From the NCBI GenBank assembly GCA_910588505.1, contig CAJUPQ010000022.1:1-46936 (forward strand): a stretch of 46,936 nucleotides of DNA. The letters are read 5' to 3'. Shown piece after piece: positions 24,074 through 31,798 of this stretch. The position numbers were made by a program, and so were the translations under genes. Each line of letters begins with the position of its first letter. Positions within the stretch are counted from its first letter, which is position 1. The notes beneath the pieces are model-generated. The model worked only from the letters and a program-made list of their open reading frames with translations. It did not search any database and had not been told where the DNA came from. The stretch is from an uncultured Hungatella sp. (GTDB lineage Bacteria; Bacillota; Clostridia; Lachnospirales; Lachnospiraceae).

Positions 24074-24829
24074 ATGAATTATCACATTCTCACCCTGTTT
24101 CCCCAGATGGTGATAGAGGGGCTTAACACCAGCATTATCGGGAGAGCGGCGGACAGAGGGCTCATAAGCATCCACGCAGTGGATATACGGGACTATTCAA
24201 AGGATAAGCACAGGCATGTGGACGACGCGCCCTACGGCGGCGGGGCCGGGATGGTGATGCAGCCGGGGCCGGTGTGCGACTGTTATGAAGATCTGTGCGG
24301 GAAGCTGGGAAAGCGGCCCCGGGTGCTTTACATGACGCCTCAGGGCAGGGTGTTTAACCAGTCCATAGCCATGGAGCTGGCAAAGGAGGAGGATCTGGTG
24401 TTCCTCTGCGGCCATTATGAGGGCATTGACGAGCGGGCCCTGTCCCTGATCGTGACAGACCATCTGTCTATCGGGGATTATGTGCTGACCGGCGGGGAAT
24501 TGCCTGCCATGGTGATGATCGACTGCATCTCCAGGCTGGTGCCAGGGGTTTTGAACAATGACGAGTCCGCCCAGATCGAGTCATTTCACGACAACCTGTT
24601 AGAGTATCCCCAGTATACCAGGCCTGAGATCTATGAGGGGATGCAGGTGCCTTCGGTGCTGTTGTCAGGCCACCACAAGAATATTGAGACCTGGCGGCGG
24701 CAGGAGTCCATAAGACGGACCCTGGAGAGAAGGCCGGATCTTTTGAAGAAGGCGGATCTGAGCGGGAAAGAGAGGGAGTTTTTGGCGGCGCTGCAGGGCG
24801 GCTGTCAGGGGGAGGAAGGCGGATCGTGA
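24074..24829 (+). CDS. trmD: tRNA (guanine-N1-)-methyltransferase TrmD
   Basis: 251 aa from the ATG at 24074, with a GAAGGAG site; the frame is open to 24026. SPOUT-class knotted methyltransferase that makes m1G37 in tRNA. Signature segments are DDAPYGGGAGMVMQP, CGHYEGIDERA and SIGDYVLTGGELP (SAM knot), followed by the C-terminal PQYTRPE..VPSVLLSGHH block. It starts 20 bp after rimM. Confidence 0.96.
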   Translation: MNYHILTLFPQMVIEGLNTSIIGRAADRGLISIHAVDIRDYSKDKHRHVDDAPYGGGAGMVMQPGPVCDCYEDLCGKLGKRPRVLYMTPQGRVFNQSIAMELAKEEDLVFLCGHYEGIDERALSLIVTDHLSIGDYVLTGGELPAMVMIDCISRLVPGVLNNDESAQIESFHDNLLEYPQYTRPEIYEGMQVPSVLLSGHHKNIETWRRQESIRRTLERRPDLLKKADLSGKEREFLAALQGGCQGEEGGS

Positions 24830-24889
24830 GGATGGATGTTGTCCGGGGGGCGGCGACAACCTTAAGGTTACGATTCATGGGGATTTGAA

Positions 24890-24999
24890 ATTGGTGTATT
24901 ATTGAGTGAGCATGGGGCGAGGGGTGTCGTGGGGCCAGTCAGAGAAGGAGCACTCAATAGTACACCAATACAGCTCCCTCCGTGACTAATAACGCCTCA
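24890..24999. repeat. GTGAGC palindromic repeat, copy F (degenerate)
   Basis: The left end TTGAGTGAGC (24902-24911) is followed by the family sequence GGGGCGAGGGGTGTCGTGGGGCCAGTCAGAGAAGGAG. The right end is eroded: CTCCGTGAC is kept, but CCTTTGCTCAC is not. Uniquely, 24951-24969 is the inverted copy (one wobble) of the left border plus flank, 24890-24908. No separate gene lies in the 320 bp between trmD and rplS. Confidence 0.72.
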
Positions 25000-25032
25000 A
25001 GTTAACAACATTGAATTTCCTAAAGAAAGTGC

Positions 25033-25061
25033 TTGCGCCGCCGGACATAGTATGGTAGAAT
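25033..25061 (+). promoter_or_regulatory. Promoter of rplS
   Basis: -35 TTGCGC at 25033-25038, 17-base spacer, -10 TAGAAT at 25056-25061. Confidence 0.6.
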
Positions 25062-25069
25062 AAATTGGT

Positions 25070-25140
25070 TTTCAAAATAAGAGATGGTCCTCTGTTACCG
25101 GAGTGCGGGTATTACGAACATCAAACATATTTTAAGGAGG
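25070..25140 (+). ncRNA. Candidate L19 leader (autoregulatory 5' UTR of rplS)
   Basis: The leader between the promoter and rplS contains TGTTACC...GGGTATTACGAACA, which can form an interrupted hairpin. It is then followed by ATTTTAAGGAGG next to the start codon. Firmicutes rplS genes often have such an L19 leader. I judged this from position and partial pairing only, without a covariance model. Confidence 0.42.
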
Positions 25141-25147
25141 TTCCAAA

Positions 25148-25495
25148 GTGAACGAGATCATTAAGAGCATCGAAGCAACTCAGCTGAAGGCGTCTGTGCC
25201 GGAGTTTCATGTTGGAGATACCGTAAAGGTATTCAACAAGATTAAGGAGGGTAACCGGGAGAGAATCCAGGTATTTGAGGGAACGGTTATCAAGAGGCAG
25301 AACGGCGGAGCGAGAGAGACCTTTACCGTGAGAAAGAATTCTAACGGCATCGGCGTTGAGAAGACATGGCCGGTACACTCCCCATTTGTGGACGACATCC
25401 AGGTGGTACGGAGAGGTAAAGTAAGGAGAGCGAAGCTGTACTACTTGAGAGACAGAGTTGGTAAGGCTGCCAAGGTAAAAGAGTTGGTAAAGTAA
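25148..25495 (+). CDS. rplS: 50S ribosomal protein L19
   Basis: 115 aa, full length, GTG start 7 bases after AAGGAGG. Typical L19 sequence: FHVGDTVKVFNKIKEGNRERIQVFEGTVIKRQNGG, FTVRKNSNGIGVEKTWPVHSP and RRGKVRRAKLYYLRDRVGKAA. L19 sits at the subunit interface. The gene has its own promoter and terminator, split from trmD by repeat copy F. Confidence 0.97.
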   Translation: MNEIIKSIEATQLKASVPEFHVGDTVKVFNKIKEGNRERIQVFEGTVIKRQNGGARETFTVRKNSNGIGVEKTWPVHSPFVDDIQVVRRGKVRRAKLYYLRDRVGKAAKVKELVK

Positions 25496-25501
25496 TTGAT
25501 C

Positions 25502-25634
25502 GTAACAGTTCAGACAGGTCTGCGCGTTTATCGCGCTGACCGTGCGAATATGTAATGGCAGCAGGCATCCGGCCCATCGCCAGAGGCGATTCTAATTGGC
25601 CGGATGCGTAACAGTTCAAGGGTTATTTGAACTG
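25502..25634. repeat. AACAGTTCAG foldback repeat, copy 2 (compound)
   Basis: Starts GTAACAGTTCAGACAGGTC, followed by TGCGCGTTTATCGCGCTGACC, nearly the same as 5572-5611. It then has a perfect stem GCATCCGGCC/GGCCGGATGC (about 25565-25609), and ends in a perfect 12-bp hairpin GTAACAGTTCAA/TTGAACTGTTAC (about 25608-25638). It is therefore a chain of three nested or adjacent hairpins, directly after the rplS stop. Confidence 0.7.
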
Positions 25635-25661
25635 TTACAATTGATCACAGATGCAACCCAG

Positions 25662-25692
25662 GGACAATAAAGATGATTTATTGTCCTTTTCT
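25662..25692 (+). terminator. Rho-independent terminator of rplS
   Basis: Perfect 10-bp stem GGACAATAAA (25662-25671) with TTTATTGTCC (25677-25686), loop GATGA, then TTTTCT. Confidence 0.9.
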
Positions 25693-25724
25693 ATTCTCAT
25701 ATGATGTGACAGGCAGGTGTAAGT

Positions 25725-26270
25725 TTGGAATTTTATCAGATGGAGGATACAACCCCATTAAGAAGGGCCATCAAATGGATCGTGGATATTGTGGTGGTCA
25801 TCTCCCTGGCCTGGTTTGTGGCCTATGGGTTCGGCGTCCAGATCAAGATCGCCGGACAGTCCATGGCGCCTCTGCTTTCCGGGGAGGATGTGGTGCTCAT
25901 GAACCGGCTTGCCTATGATTTTGGAAATCCCGGGAGGTTTGACGTGGTGGTGTTTGAGCGGGAGGACGGCAAGTCCAATGTTAAGAGAGTGATCGGGCTG
26001 CCGGGGGAGGAAGTTCAGATCAGGGACGGGTTTGTGTATATAGACGGAGAGAAGCTGGAAGCGGAGCGGGGGTTAAATACGGCGGTGCTTCCCGGCCTTG
26101 CGGAGAATCCGGTGACTCTGGGGGAGGACGAGTATTTTCTTCTGGGGGACAACCGGGAGGGCAGCGAGGACAGCCGTTTCGTCAATATTGGAAATGTAAA
26201 GAGAGATCAGATACAGGGAAAGGTGTGGCTGCGTCTGATGCCGCTTTTAGATATAGGATTGATCGAATAG
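25725..26270 (+). CDS. lepB: Signal peptidase I
   Basis: 181 aa, membrane-anchored serine protease that removes signal peptides from exported proteins. One TM segment at about 18-38, catalytic serine in GQSMAPLL (Ser46), catalytic lysine in NVKRVIGLPGE (Lys87), and the box-E motif GDNREGSEDSR near the C-terminus. Start TTG at 25725 is supported by CAGGTG upstream; ATG 25740 has no site. It is placed between rplS and rbgA and begins that downstream operon. Confidence 0.94.
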   Translation: MEFYQMEDTTPLRRAIKWIVDIVVVISLAWFVAYGFGVQIKIAGQSMAPLLSGEDVVLMNRLAYDFGNPGRFDVVVFEREDGKSNVKRVIGLPGEEVQIRDGFVYIDGEKLEAERGLNTAVLPGLAENPVTLGEDEYFLLGDNREGSEDSRFVNIGNVKRDQIQGKVWLRLMPLLDIGLIE

Positions 26271-26284
26271 AACAGGAGATTTTT

Positions 26285-27187
26285 ATGAATATACAGTGGT
26301 ATCCCGGCCATATGACCAAGGCTAAGCGGGCTATGAAAGAAGATATCAAGTTGATTGACCTGATCATTGAACTGGTGGATGCCAGGGCGCCGGTTTCCAG
26401 CAGGAATCCGGATATTGATGACCTGGCAGGAAACAAGGCCAGGATGGTGCTTTTAAATAAGGCCGATCTGGCGGGGGAGCGGGGCAACGACGCCTGGGTT
26501 TCGTGGTTTCGGGATCAGGGCCTCCAGGCGGTGAAGCTGGATTCCAGAAGCCGGGCAGGGCTTAAGCAGATCCAGGCAGCGGTTCTTGAAGCCTGCAAGG
26601 AGAAGACGGAGAGGGACAGAAAAAGGGGTATCCTTAACCGGCCGGTGAGGGCTATGGTGGTGGGAATCCCCAATGTGGGAAAGTCCACATTTATCAACTC
26701 CTACGCGGGAAAAGCCTGCGCAAGGACAGGCAATAAACCGGGGGTCACCAAGGGAAATCAGTGGATACGCCTGAACAAGAGCCTGGAGCTTCTGGACACT
26801 CCGGGGATCTTGTGGCCCAGGTTTGAGAGCCAGGAGGTGGGTATGCATCTGGCTCTGATCGGGTCCATCAATGACCAGATCCTGGACGGGGAGCAGCTGG
26901 CCATGGAGCTTATCATACTTCTCATGGACAGGTATCCGGAGGTACTTGGGGAGCGTTATGGTTTTGAGAACATAGAGAAAGAGACGACGGGTCAGGGGGA
27001 TATCCTTACCCATCAGGAGGCGGCCGGGATCCTGGAGAAGATCGGGACGGTCAGAGGGTGTCTGATAAAAGGGGGACAGTGCGACCGGAAGAAGGCTTCG
27101 GATCTTCTGCTGGATGATTTCAGAAGCGGGAGACTGGGTAGGATCACGCTGGAGTTCCCAGAGGAGCCAGAGAAAAGCGTCGGTTGA
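26285..27187 (+). CDS. rbgA: Ribosome biogenesis GTPase RbgA (YlqF)
   Basis: 300 aa from the ATG at 26285. Circularly permuted GTPase: the G4 motif LLNKADL comes first, then G1 GIPNVGKSTF, and G3 DTPG after it. The N-terminus MNIQWYPGHMTKAKR is the RbgA signature. It is required for late 50S assembly in Firmicutes. It lies 14 bp after lepB. The 130 bp before rnhB hold nothing that I can call. Confidence 0.95.
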   Translation: MNIQWYPGHMTKAKRAMKEDIKLIDLIIELVDARAPVSSRNPDIDDLAGNKARMVLLNKADLAGERGNDAWVSWFRDQGLQAVKLDSRSRAGLKQIQAAVLEACKEKTERDRKRGILNRPVRAMVVGIPNVGKSTFINSYAGKACARTGNKPGVTKGNQWIRLNKSLELLDTPGILWPRFESQEVGMHLALIGSINDQILDGEQLAMELIILLMDRYPEVLGERYGFENIEKETTGQGDILTHQEAAGILEKIGTVRGCLIKGGQCDRKKASDLLLDDFRSGRLGRITLEFPEEPEKSVG

Positions 27188-27317
27188 TGACATTTTCCAT
27201 AAGCTGCGCCATCTTCGGGGACAAAAGCTGGCGGTGCCTGGAAGAAACACAGGTTTGCCGTGTATGGCAAGGGGCTGGCGGCGCGGAAAAGACGCATGAT
27301 GAGAGGAGGGAGGTACA

Positions 27318-28001
27318 ATGGCGATAAAACCCCTGACAGGGGAAAAGCTGGAAAAGGAGTTGGCCCGGCTGGAGGCTATGAGGGAGTATGAGCGGGCCTG
27401 GGAGGAGCGATCCTGTATGTGTATCTGCGGCATCGACGAGGCGGGCAGAGGTCCCCTTGCGGGGCCGGTGGTGGCCGCGGCAGTGGTCCTTCCAAGGGAT
27501 TGTGAGATCTTGTATCTCAATGATTCCAAAAAGCTTTCCCAAAAGAAGCGGGAGACGCTTTACGATGAGATCACGGCCAAGGCTGCGGCGTGGGGAATCG
27601 GCATGGCGTCGCCGGGCCGTATTGATGAGATCAATATTTTGCAGGCAACCTATGAGGCTATGAGGCAGGCGGTAAAAGAGCTTGGAGTCACGCCGGATGT
27701 TCTTTTAAACGACGCGGTGGTGCTCCCTGGCATTGAGGTGGAACAGGTGCCTATTGTAAAGGGGGACGCAAAGAGCGTGTCCATCGCCGCGGCAAGTATC
27801 CTGGCCAAGGTTACCAGGGACCGGATGATGGTTAAGTACGACGATTTGTACCCTCAGTACGGATTTGCGAAGCACAAGGGGTATGGGACGGCTGAACATA
27901 TTGGGGCTCTCAAGGAATACGGCCCCTGCGCTATCCACAGGCGGTCATTTTTGAAGAATTTTCATTTGGAGGAAAAGCAGGGGATTGGGGGAGAGGAATA
28001 A
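27318..28001 (+). CDS. rnhB: Ribonuclease HII
   Basis: 227 aa. It cleaves the RNA strand of RNA-DNA hybrids and single misincorporated ribonucleotides. The active-site start CGIDEAGRGPLAGP (Asp40, Glu41), LNDSKKLS and KGDAKSVSIAAASILAKVTRD are all present. The N-terminal extension of about 36 charged residues before the catalytic core is common in clostridia. A GAGAGGAGGGAGG site precedes the ATG. It overlaps yraN by 17 bp. Confidence 0.95.
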   Translation: MAIKPLTGEKLEKELARLEAMREYERAWEERSCMCICGIDEAGRGPLAGPVVAAAVVLPRDCEILYLNDSKKLSQKKRETLYDEITAKAAAWGIGMASPGRIDEINILQATYEAMRQAVKELGVTPDVLLNDAVVLPGIEVEQVPIVKGDAKSVSIAAASILAKVTRDRMMVKYDDLYPQYGFAKHKGYGTAEHIGALKEYGPCAIHRRSFLKNFHLEEKQGIGGEE

Positions 28002-28341
28002 GCGGAAGATTGGCGGACAGTATGAGGATTTGGCCGCAGCGTATTTAAGGGAGCAGGGATATGAGATCTTAGAGCGCAATTACAGGGACCGGCTGGGGGA
28101 GATCGATGTGATCGCCAGGGAGGCGGGGTATCTGGTTTTTGTGGAGGTGAAGTACCGGAAGGATCAAAGGAGCGGCTACCCGGAGGAGGCGGTTTTCGCA
28201 CGGAAGCAGCAGAAGATCCGCCATACGGCTTCCTACTATCTGTACCGTCATGGGTATGGGGAGGAGACGCCGTGCAGGTTTGACGTGGTCAGCATTGCGG
28301 GGGACGAGGAGGAGATCCTTCTGATTAAAGACGCGTTTTAG
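27985..28341 (+). CDS. yraN: YraN/UPF0102 family nuclease-like protein
   Basis: 118 aa. PD-(D/E)XK-like fold: GQYEDLAAAYLREQGYEILERNYR, then GEIDVIAREAGYLVFVEVKYR, carrying the conserved Glu, Asp and ExK residues, then Gln-Lys (KQQKIRHTASYYL). Function unproven, possibly DNA repair or resolution; commonly encoded next to rnhB. The start is TTG at 27985 inside the end of rnhB, so the two are coupled; this start is less certain than the rest. Confidence 0.87.
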   Translation: MGERNKRKIGGQYEDLAAAYLREQGYEILERNYRDRLGEIDVIAREAGYLVFVEVKYRKDQRSGYPEEAVFARKQQKIRHTASYYLYRHGYGEETPCRFDVVSIAGDEEEILLIKDAF

Positions 28342-28391
28342 AGCAGGCTGAAGGAGCGGCTTGGAACAGGCAAAAGACGAGGAGGACAGAT

Positions 28392-28940
28392 ATGATATTG
28401 GAGACTGACAGATTGTTCCTTTTATCCCCGGACAGCGTGGACGCGGGGGATGTTGCGGAGTATGTGCGCAGGAACCGGGATTTTATGCGGGAGTTTGAGC
28501 CGGAGAGGGAGAGCGCGTACTACACGGCGGAGTTTCACAGGGAGATGTTAGAGCGGCAGGCCCAGGAGTGGAAAGAACAAAAAGGCTATCGGTTCTATAT
28601 TGCCCCAAAGGATGACAGGCATCTCATTATGGGGTTTGTGGGGCTGAGCAATGTGGTCATGGGGGCTTTTTGTTCCTGTTTTATCGGATGTCAGCTGGAT
28701 AAGGACCATTTAAGGCAGGGATTTATGACCGAGGCGGTCAATGAGGTGGTAAGGTACGCCTTTGGCAGCCTGGGGCTTCACCGCATTGAGGGGAATATTA
28801 TGCCAAGGAACAAGGCTTCCATCGGCGTGGCCCTAAAGTGCGGGTTTGTCAATGAGGGGCTTTCAAAGAAGTATTTAAAGATCAACGGCGTTTGGGAGGA
28901 CCACCTTCATTTTGTCAGGCTCAATGAAGAGATGGAGTGA
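28392..28940 (+). CDS. GNAT family N-acetyltransferase (RimJ/RimL type)
   Basis: 182 aa. The acetyl-CoA fold is seen in the order LETDRLFLLSP, IMGFVGLSNV, the pantetheine-binding region QLDKDHLRQGFMTEAV, and the C-terminal LGLHRIEGNIMPRNKASIGVALKCGFVNEG, typical of RimJ/RimL-like enzymes that acetylate protein N-termini or small amines. A GAGGAGGACAG site precedes the ATG. It is part of the rnhB-yraN run, 50 bp after yraN. The substrate is unknown. Confidence 0.88.
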   Translation: MILETDRLFLLSPDSVDAGDVAEYVRRNRDFMREFEPERESAYYTAEFHREMLERQAQEWKEQKGYRFYIAPKDDRHLIMGFVGLSNVVMGAFCSCFIGCQLDKDHLRQGFMTEAVNEVVRYAFGSLGLHRIEGNIMPRNKASIGVALKCGFVNEGLSKKYLKINGVWEDHLHFVRLNEEME

Positions 28941-28970
28941 CAGTCAGGTGAGAGACGGGAGGGAGCGTTT

Positions 28971-29834
28971 ATGGAGCTGAACTGGGTCCGCAAAGGGAAG
29001 AAAACGGCTGGGGTTTTGAGGGATGTGGAGAGAAACGGGGTTCATTATCTCACATTTCCCATTTTGGAGGAGCAGGGCGGGCTTGTGTCCCACGGGTTTG
29101 CCACCAGGATCGGAGGTGTGAGCCAGGGGAAGTTTGCCCAGATGAATCTAAGCTTTACCCGGGGGGATGACCCTGACTGTGTGAGGGAGAATTACCGCCG
29201 TATGGCCCAGGCCCTTGGGGTGGACATGGAGCAGATGGTCCTTGCGTACCAGACCCACACCACCAATGTCAGAAGGGTTACAGGGGAGGACGCGGGGAAG
29301 GGTCTTGCGCGGGAGCGGGATTACCGTGACGTGGACGGTCTGATCACAGACGTGCCGGGTATGACTCTGGTGACATTTTTCGCAGACTGTGTGCCTCTGT
29401 ATTTTTTGGATCCGGTACACCGGGCTATTGGGCTTAGCCATTCCGGATGGCGGGGAACCGTGGGGCGCATGGGAAGAGTGACGCTCAAGGCTATGGAGGA
29501 GGCTTTCGGCACCAGGCCCCAGGATGCGATCTGCTGCGTAGGCCCCAGCATCTGCAGGGACTGCTTTGAGGTGGGGGAGGAAGTGGTGGAGGAGTTTCGG
29601 GGGGAATTTCAGGAGAGGTACTGGGATGAATTGTTTTACCGGAAGGATAACGGGAAGTTTTTGCTGGATCTGTGGAGGTGTAATGAGATCATTTTGCGGG
29701 AAGCCGGAGTTTTGCCGGAGCATATCCAGGTGACGGATATCTGTACCAGGTGTAATCCGGGCAATCTGTTCTCCCATCGGTTCGCGGGGGAGGAGAGGGG
29801 GAATCTGGCGGCGTTTTTGTGTTTGAGAGGGTAG
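28971..29834 (+). CDS. pgeF: Multicopper-polyphenol-oxidase fold protein, purine nucleoside phosphorylase (YfiH/PgeF)
   Basis: 287 aa, DUF152 family. Zinc/metal residues appear in the order HTTNV, then ADCVPLYF and SHSGWRGTVGR (His, Cys, His). Members act on purine nucleosides (adenosine, inosine) and, in E. coli YfiH, in peptidoglycan quality control. N-terminal RIGGVSQGKFAQMNLSFTRGD is also characteristic. It starts 30 bp after the acetyltransferase and is the last gene of the operon. Confidence 0.9.
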   Translation: MELNWVRKGKKTAGVLRDVERNGVHYLTFPILEEQGGLVSHGFATRIGGVSQGKFAQMNLSFTRGDDPDCVRENYRRMAQALGVDMEQMVLAYQTHTTNVRRVTGEDAGKGLARERDYRDVDGLITDVPGMTLVTFFADCVPLYFLDPVHRAIGLSHSGWRGTVGRMGRVTLKAMEEAFGTRPQDAICCVGPSICRDCFEVGEEVVEEFRGEFQERYWDELFYRKDNGKFLLDLWRCNEIILREAGVLPEHIQVTDICTRCNPGNLFSHRFAGEERGNLAAFLCLRG

Positions 29835-29931
29835 AAGGGGAAAAGATCTGTAAAGGCTTTCGAAATAAGGGTATTCACTGCACTCTAAATGATATTGTAA
29901 GATTTATAGATTGATTGCGCTAGAAAAATCA

Positions 29932-29967
29932 AAGAGCAGGGGGCTATGGTGTTCGCTTCCTGCTCTT
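29932..29967 (-). terminator. Terminator of the minus-strand gene 29986-30921
   Basis: AAGAGCAGG/CCTGCTCTT (29932-29940 with 29959-29967) forms a 9-bp stem. Read on the minus strand it is followed by TGATTTTTCT. It separates the convergent pgeF operon. Confidence 0.72.
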
Positions 29968-29985
29968 CGCATTAGATGTAGTCTT

Positions 29986-30921
29986 TTATTTTCTGATATT
30001 CACCATAGGCGTCTCATAACCCGGGCAGGACTGGGCGATAAAGTAGGCTGCCTGGGCTTTTTCCTGTATGGCTTTGGAGACATCCGGAATCTGGCTTGTC
30101 TGAGCAGAATCCGCTTTTTCTGGATCCGCGGCGGCCTCTTCTTCCTCCCTGGCCCATCTGGCTTCCTCGTCCAGGATCGCCTTCATGATGGTTCCCTCCT
30201 CCGCGGCGTCATCTGTCGATGTCTGGGGAACAGGCTCCTTTTTCTCAGGGTCAGTCTCGGTTTTCGGTATCTCGTATTCCGCCGCTTTTTCGGCTGCTTT
30301 GGCCTGTTCTTCGCGGGCCTTGGCGTTTAATCCCAGGGTGGTGTCCGCTTTTGCCTCCTCGTTCTTTGTATCCTTTGGCATGATCGTGTCAGGAAGAGCT
30401 TTATACTCAGGACTGTCGGTGAATTCATGCATGGCGTCGTCAAGGGCAGCGGCTTTGTAGTGTTCCATCTGGAGCAGCTCCCGCTTTTGATCCCGGGAAA
30501 GGAATGTGTTTTTCAGAATGGATCTGACCCGGTTGACGGCAGCCTCCGCGTGGTCGGCTTTTAGTTTCTCCACCTCCTCCTTGGTCGTGCAGGATTCCAG
30601 GGATTTCTCGTAGGATTTCCGCTCTCTCTCGATGATCTTGGCCTTCTGATAAGTTCCGGGGTTGTGCTTTTTTAAGTAGTTCATCTCTTCGCTGGTTAGT
30701 TCTTTCCCGGCAGTCAGCTTGATCTCAATATCTCCCTCCATGCGGCTGGAGCGGTCATACTCGGGATAGCGCATCTCGTCTACCTGCTTTTTGAAGGTGT
30801 CGTCAGCGGGAGCGGCGTTATCCGGAGCGTAGTCGCCTTCTTCCTGTCTTTTCTGCCACCGCATCCGCATCTCCATATTTTTTGCAAGAGAGCTTAGGGA
30901 AGTGACCATCATGATGCTCAT
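29986..30921 (-). CDS. Hypothetical charged, coiled-coil protein
   Basis: 311 aa, not recognised. It has no signal peptide or membrane segment and is very rich in Glu, Lys and Ala, with long helical stretches (about 70-180) likely to form coiled coil. The N-terminus MSIMMVTSLSSLAKNMEMRMRWQKRQEEGDY and the segment LTSEEMNYLKKHNPGTYQKAK are the most ordered-looking parts. The region at about 190-290 is acidic and low-complexity. The start at 30921 is backed by AAGGAGGT 6 bases away. Its 5' region holds the large palindrome 30946-31107. It is probably clade-specific; no function is proposed. Confidence 0.75.
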   Translation of the reverse strand: MSIMMVTSLSSLAKNMEMRMRWQKRQEEGDYAPDNAAPADDTFKKQVDEMRYPEYDRSSRMEGDIEIKLTAGKELTSEEMNYLKKHNPGTYQKAKIIERERKSYEKSLESCTTKEEVEKLKADHAEAAVNRVRSILKNTFLSRDQKRELLQMEHYKAAALDDAMHEFTDSPEYKALPDTIMPKDTKNEEAKADTTLGLNAKAREEQAKAAEKAAEYEIPKTETDPEKKEPVPQTSTDDAAEEGTIMKAILDEEARWAREEEEAAADPEKADSAQTSQIPDVSKAIQEKAQAAYFIAQSCPGYETPMVNIRK

Positions 30922-30945
30922 ATAGAACCTCCTTTCCTCATAGAT

Positions 30946-31107
30946 ATACTCTCGGAGTCTCTTTGTGCCTGATTTTGTGAGATGATTTTTTGTCAGATGT
31001 GCATAAATTTATGAGGCGTACGTGGAACGTACGTTGATTAAATGTATGTGCATATGGCGGAAAATCATCCACAAAGGCAGGTGCAGGAGAGGTTCCGAGA
31101 GTACATA
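30946..31107. repeat. Large imperfect palindrome upstream of the hypothetical gene
   Basis: The outer arms TACTCTCGGA (about 30947-30956) and TCCGAGAGTA (31094-31103) are perfect for 10 bp. Pairing continues in pieces (CTTTGTG, GATGATTTT) to a centre CGTACGT-GGA-ACGTACG at about 31018-31034. It lies in the leader or promoter region of the gene at 29986-30921, and could be a regulatory structure or a foldback element. Confidence 0.6.
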
Positions 31108-31186
31108 TAGAACTGAAATGTATCATATTATATATCGTCGGATTATGGGAAAGGTTAATGAAGAATATTTTGTCTAAAGAAAAAGC

Positions 31187-31209
31187 CCTCCAGGAAAGAA
31201 ACCTGGAGG
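31187..31209 (-). terminator. Terminator of the second Uma2 gene
   Basis: Perfect 8-bp stem CCTCCAGG/CCTGGAGG (31187-31194 with 31202-31209); on the minus strand it is followed by GCTTTTTCTTT. Confidence 0.85.
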
Positions 31210-31226
31210 ATCATTAGGGAGGATGA

Positions 31227-31784
31227 TTACAGATCTAAAGCCTTGAAATCAATCCACAGATCGTCATAGATATTGACCTTGATCATGTCTTTGAACGTAT
31301 AGGAATCAGCTTTAAAATTTGTTTCCTCCAGATGATACACAAAGATTTTCATACTAAGTGGATCCACAATCCAGTATTCCCTTACTCCGGCATCCGCATA
31401 TAGATTTAACTTTCGGATATAGTCATGACTGGAATTGCTGGGAGAGGCAATCTCAACAATCCAGTCAGGCGCTCCGGTACACCCCCGGTCTGTCAGCTTA
31501 TTGGGGGCGCAGATCACGCTGATATCTGGTTCCACCACGTTTTTGTCATCTTCGGAAAACAGCTTTACAGCGAAGGGGGACGGGTAGACTTTACAGGAGC
31601 CTTCCTTGGAATCAATATAGTTTGCAATTTTTTTAAACAGAAATCCAAGTATTTCCTGGTGTACTCTGCTGGGAGCCGCCATGTAATAGATTTGGCCGTC
31701 TATCAGTTCGGCTCTGACGTTCTCCGGCAGGTTGTAATAATCCTTCTCTGTGTAAATGTTTGCGTGGGCGAATGCTTCTGACAT
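31227..31784 (-). CDS. Uma2 family endonuclease (DUF820), second copy
   Basis: 185 aa, PD-(D/E)XK fold. Motifs: the N-terminal ELIDGQIYYMAAPSRVHQEI typical of Uma2, NVVEPDISVICAPNKL (Asp), DWIVEIASPSN (Glu) and KLNLYADAGVREYWIVDP (Lys and following strand). An AAAGGAG site precedes the ATG at 31784. It differs from the copy at 10774 in the N-terminal third. It lies downstream of prs, with a decayed ribbon-helix-helix gene fragment in between, and ends in its own terminator. Confidence 0.88.
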   Translation of the reverse strand: MSEAFAHANIYTEKDYYNLPENVRAELIDGQIYYMAAPSRVHQEILGFLFKKIANYIDSKEGSCKVYPSPFAVKLFSEDDKNVVEPDISVICAPNKLTDRGCTGAPDWIVEIASPSNSSHDYIRKLNLYADAGVREYWIVDPLSMKIFVYHLEETNFKADSYTFKDMIKVNIYDDLWIDFKALDL

Positions 31785-31798
31785 AGGATTCTCCTTTC

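Noticed and set aside
26453..27529. 358-codon open frame antisense to rbgA and rnhB
   Set aside because: Shadow across two well-supported genes; the translation is low-complexity and matches nothing known to me.
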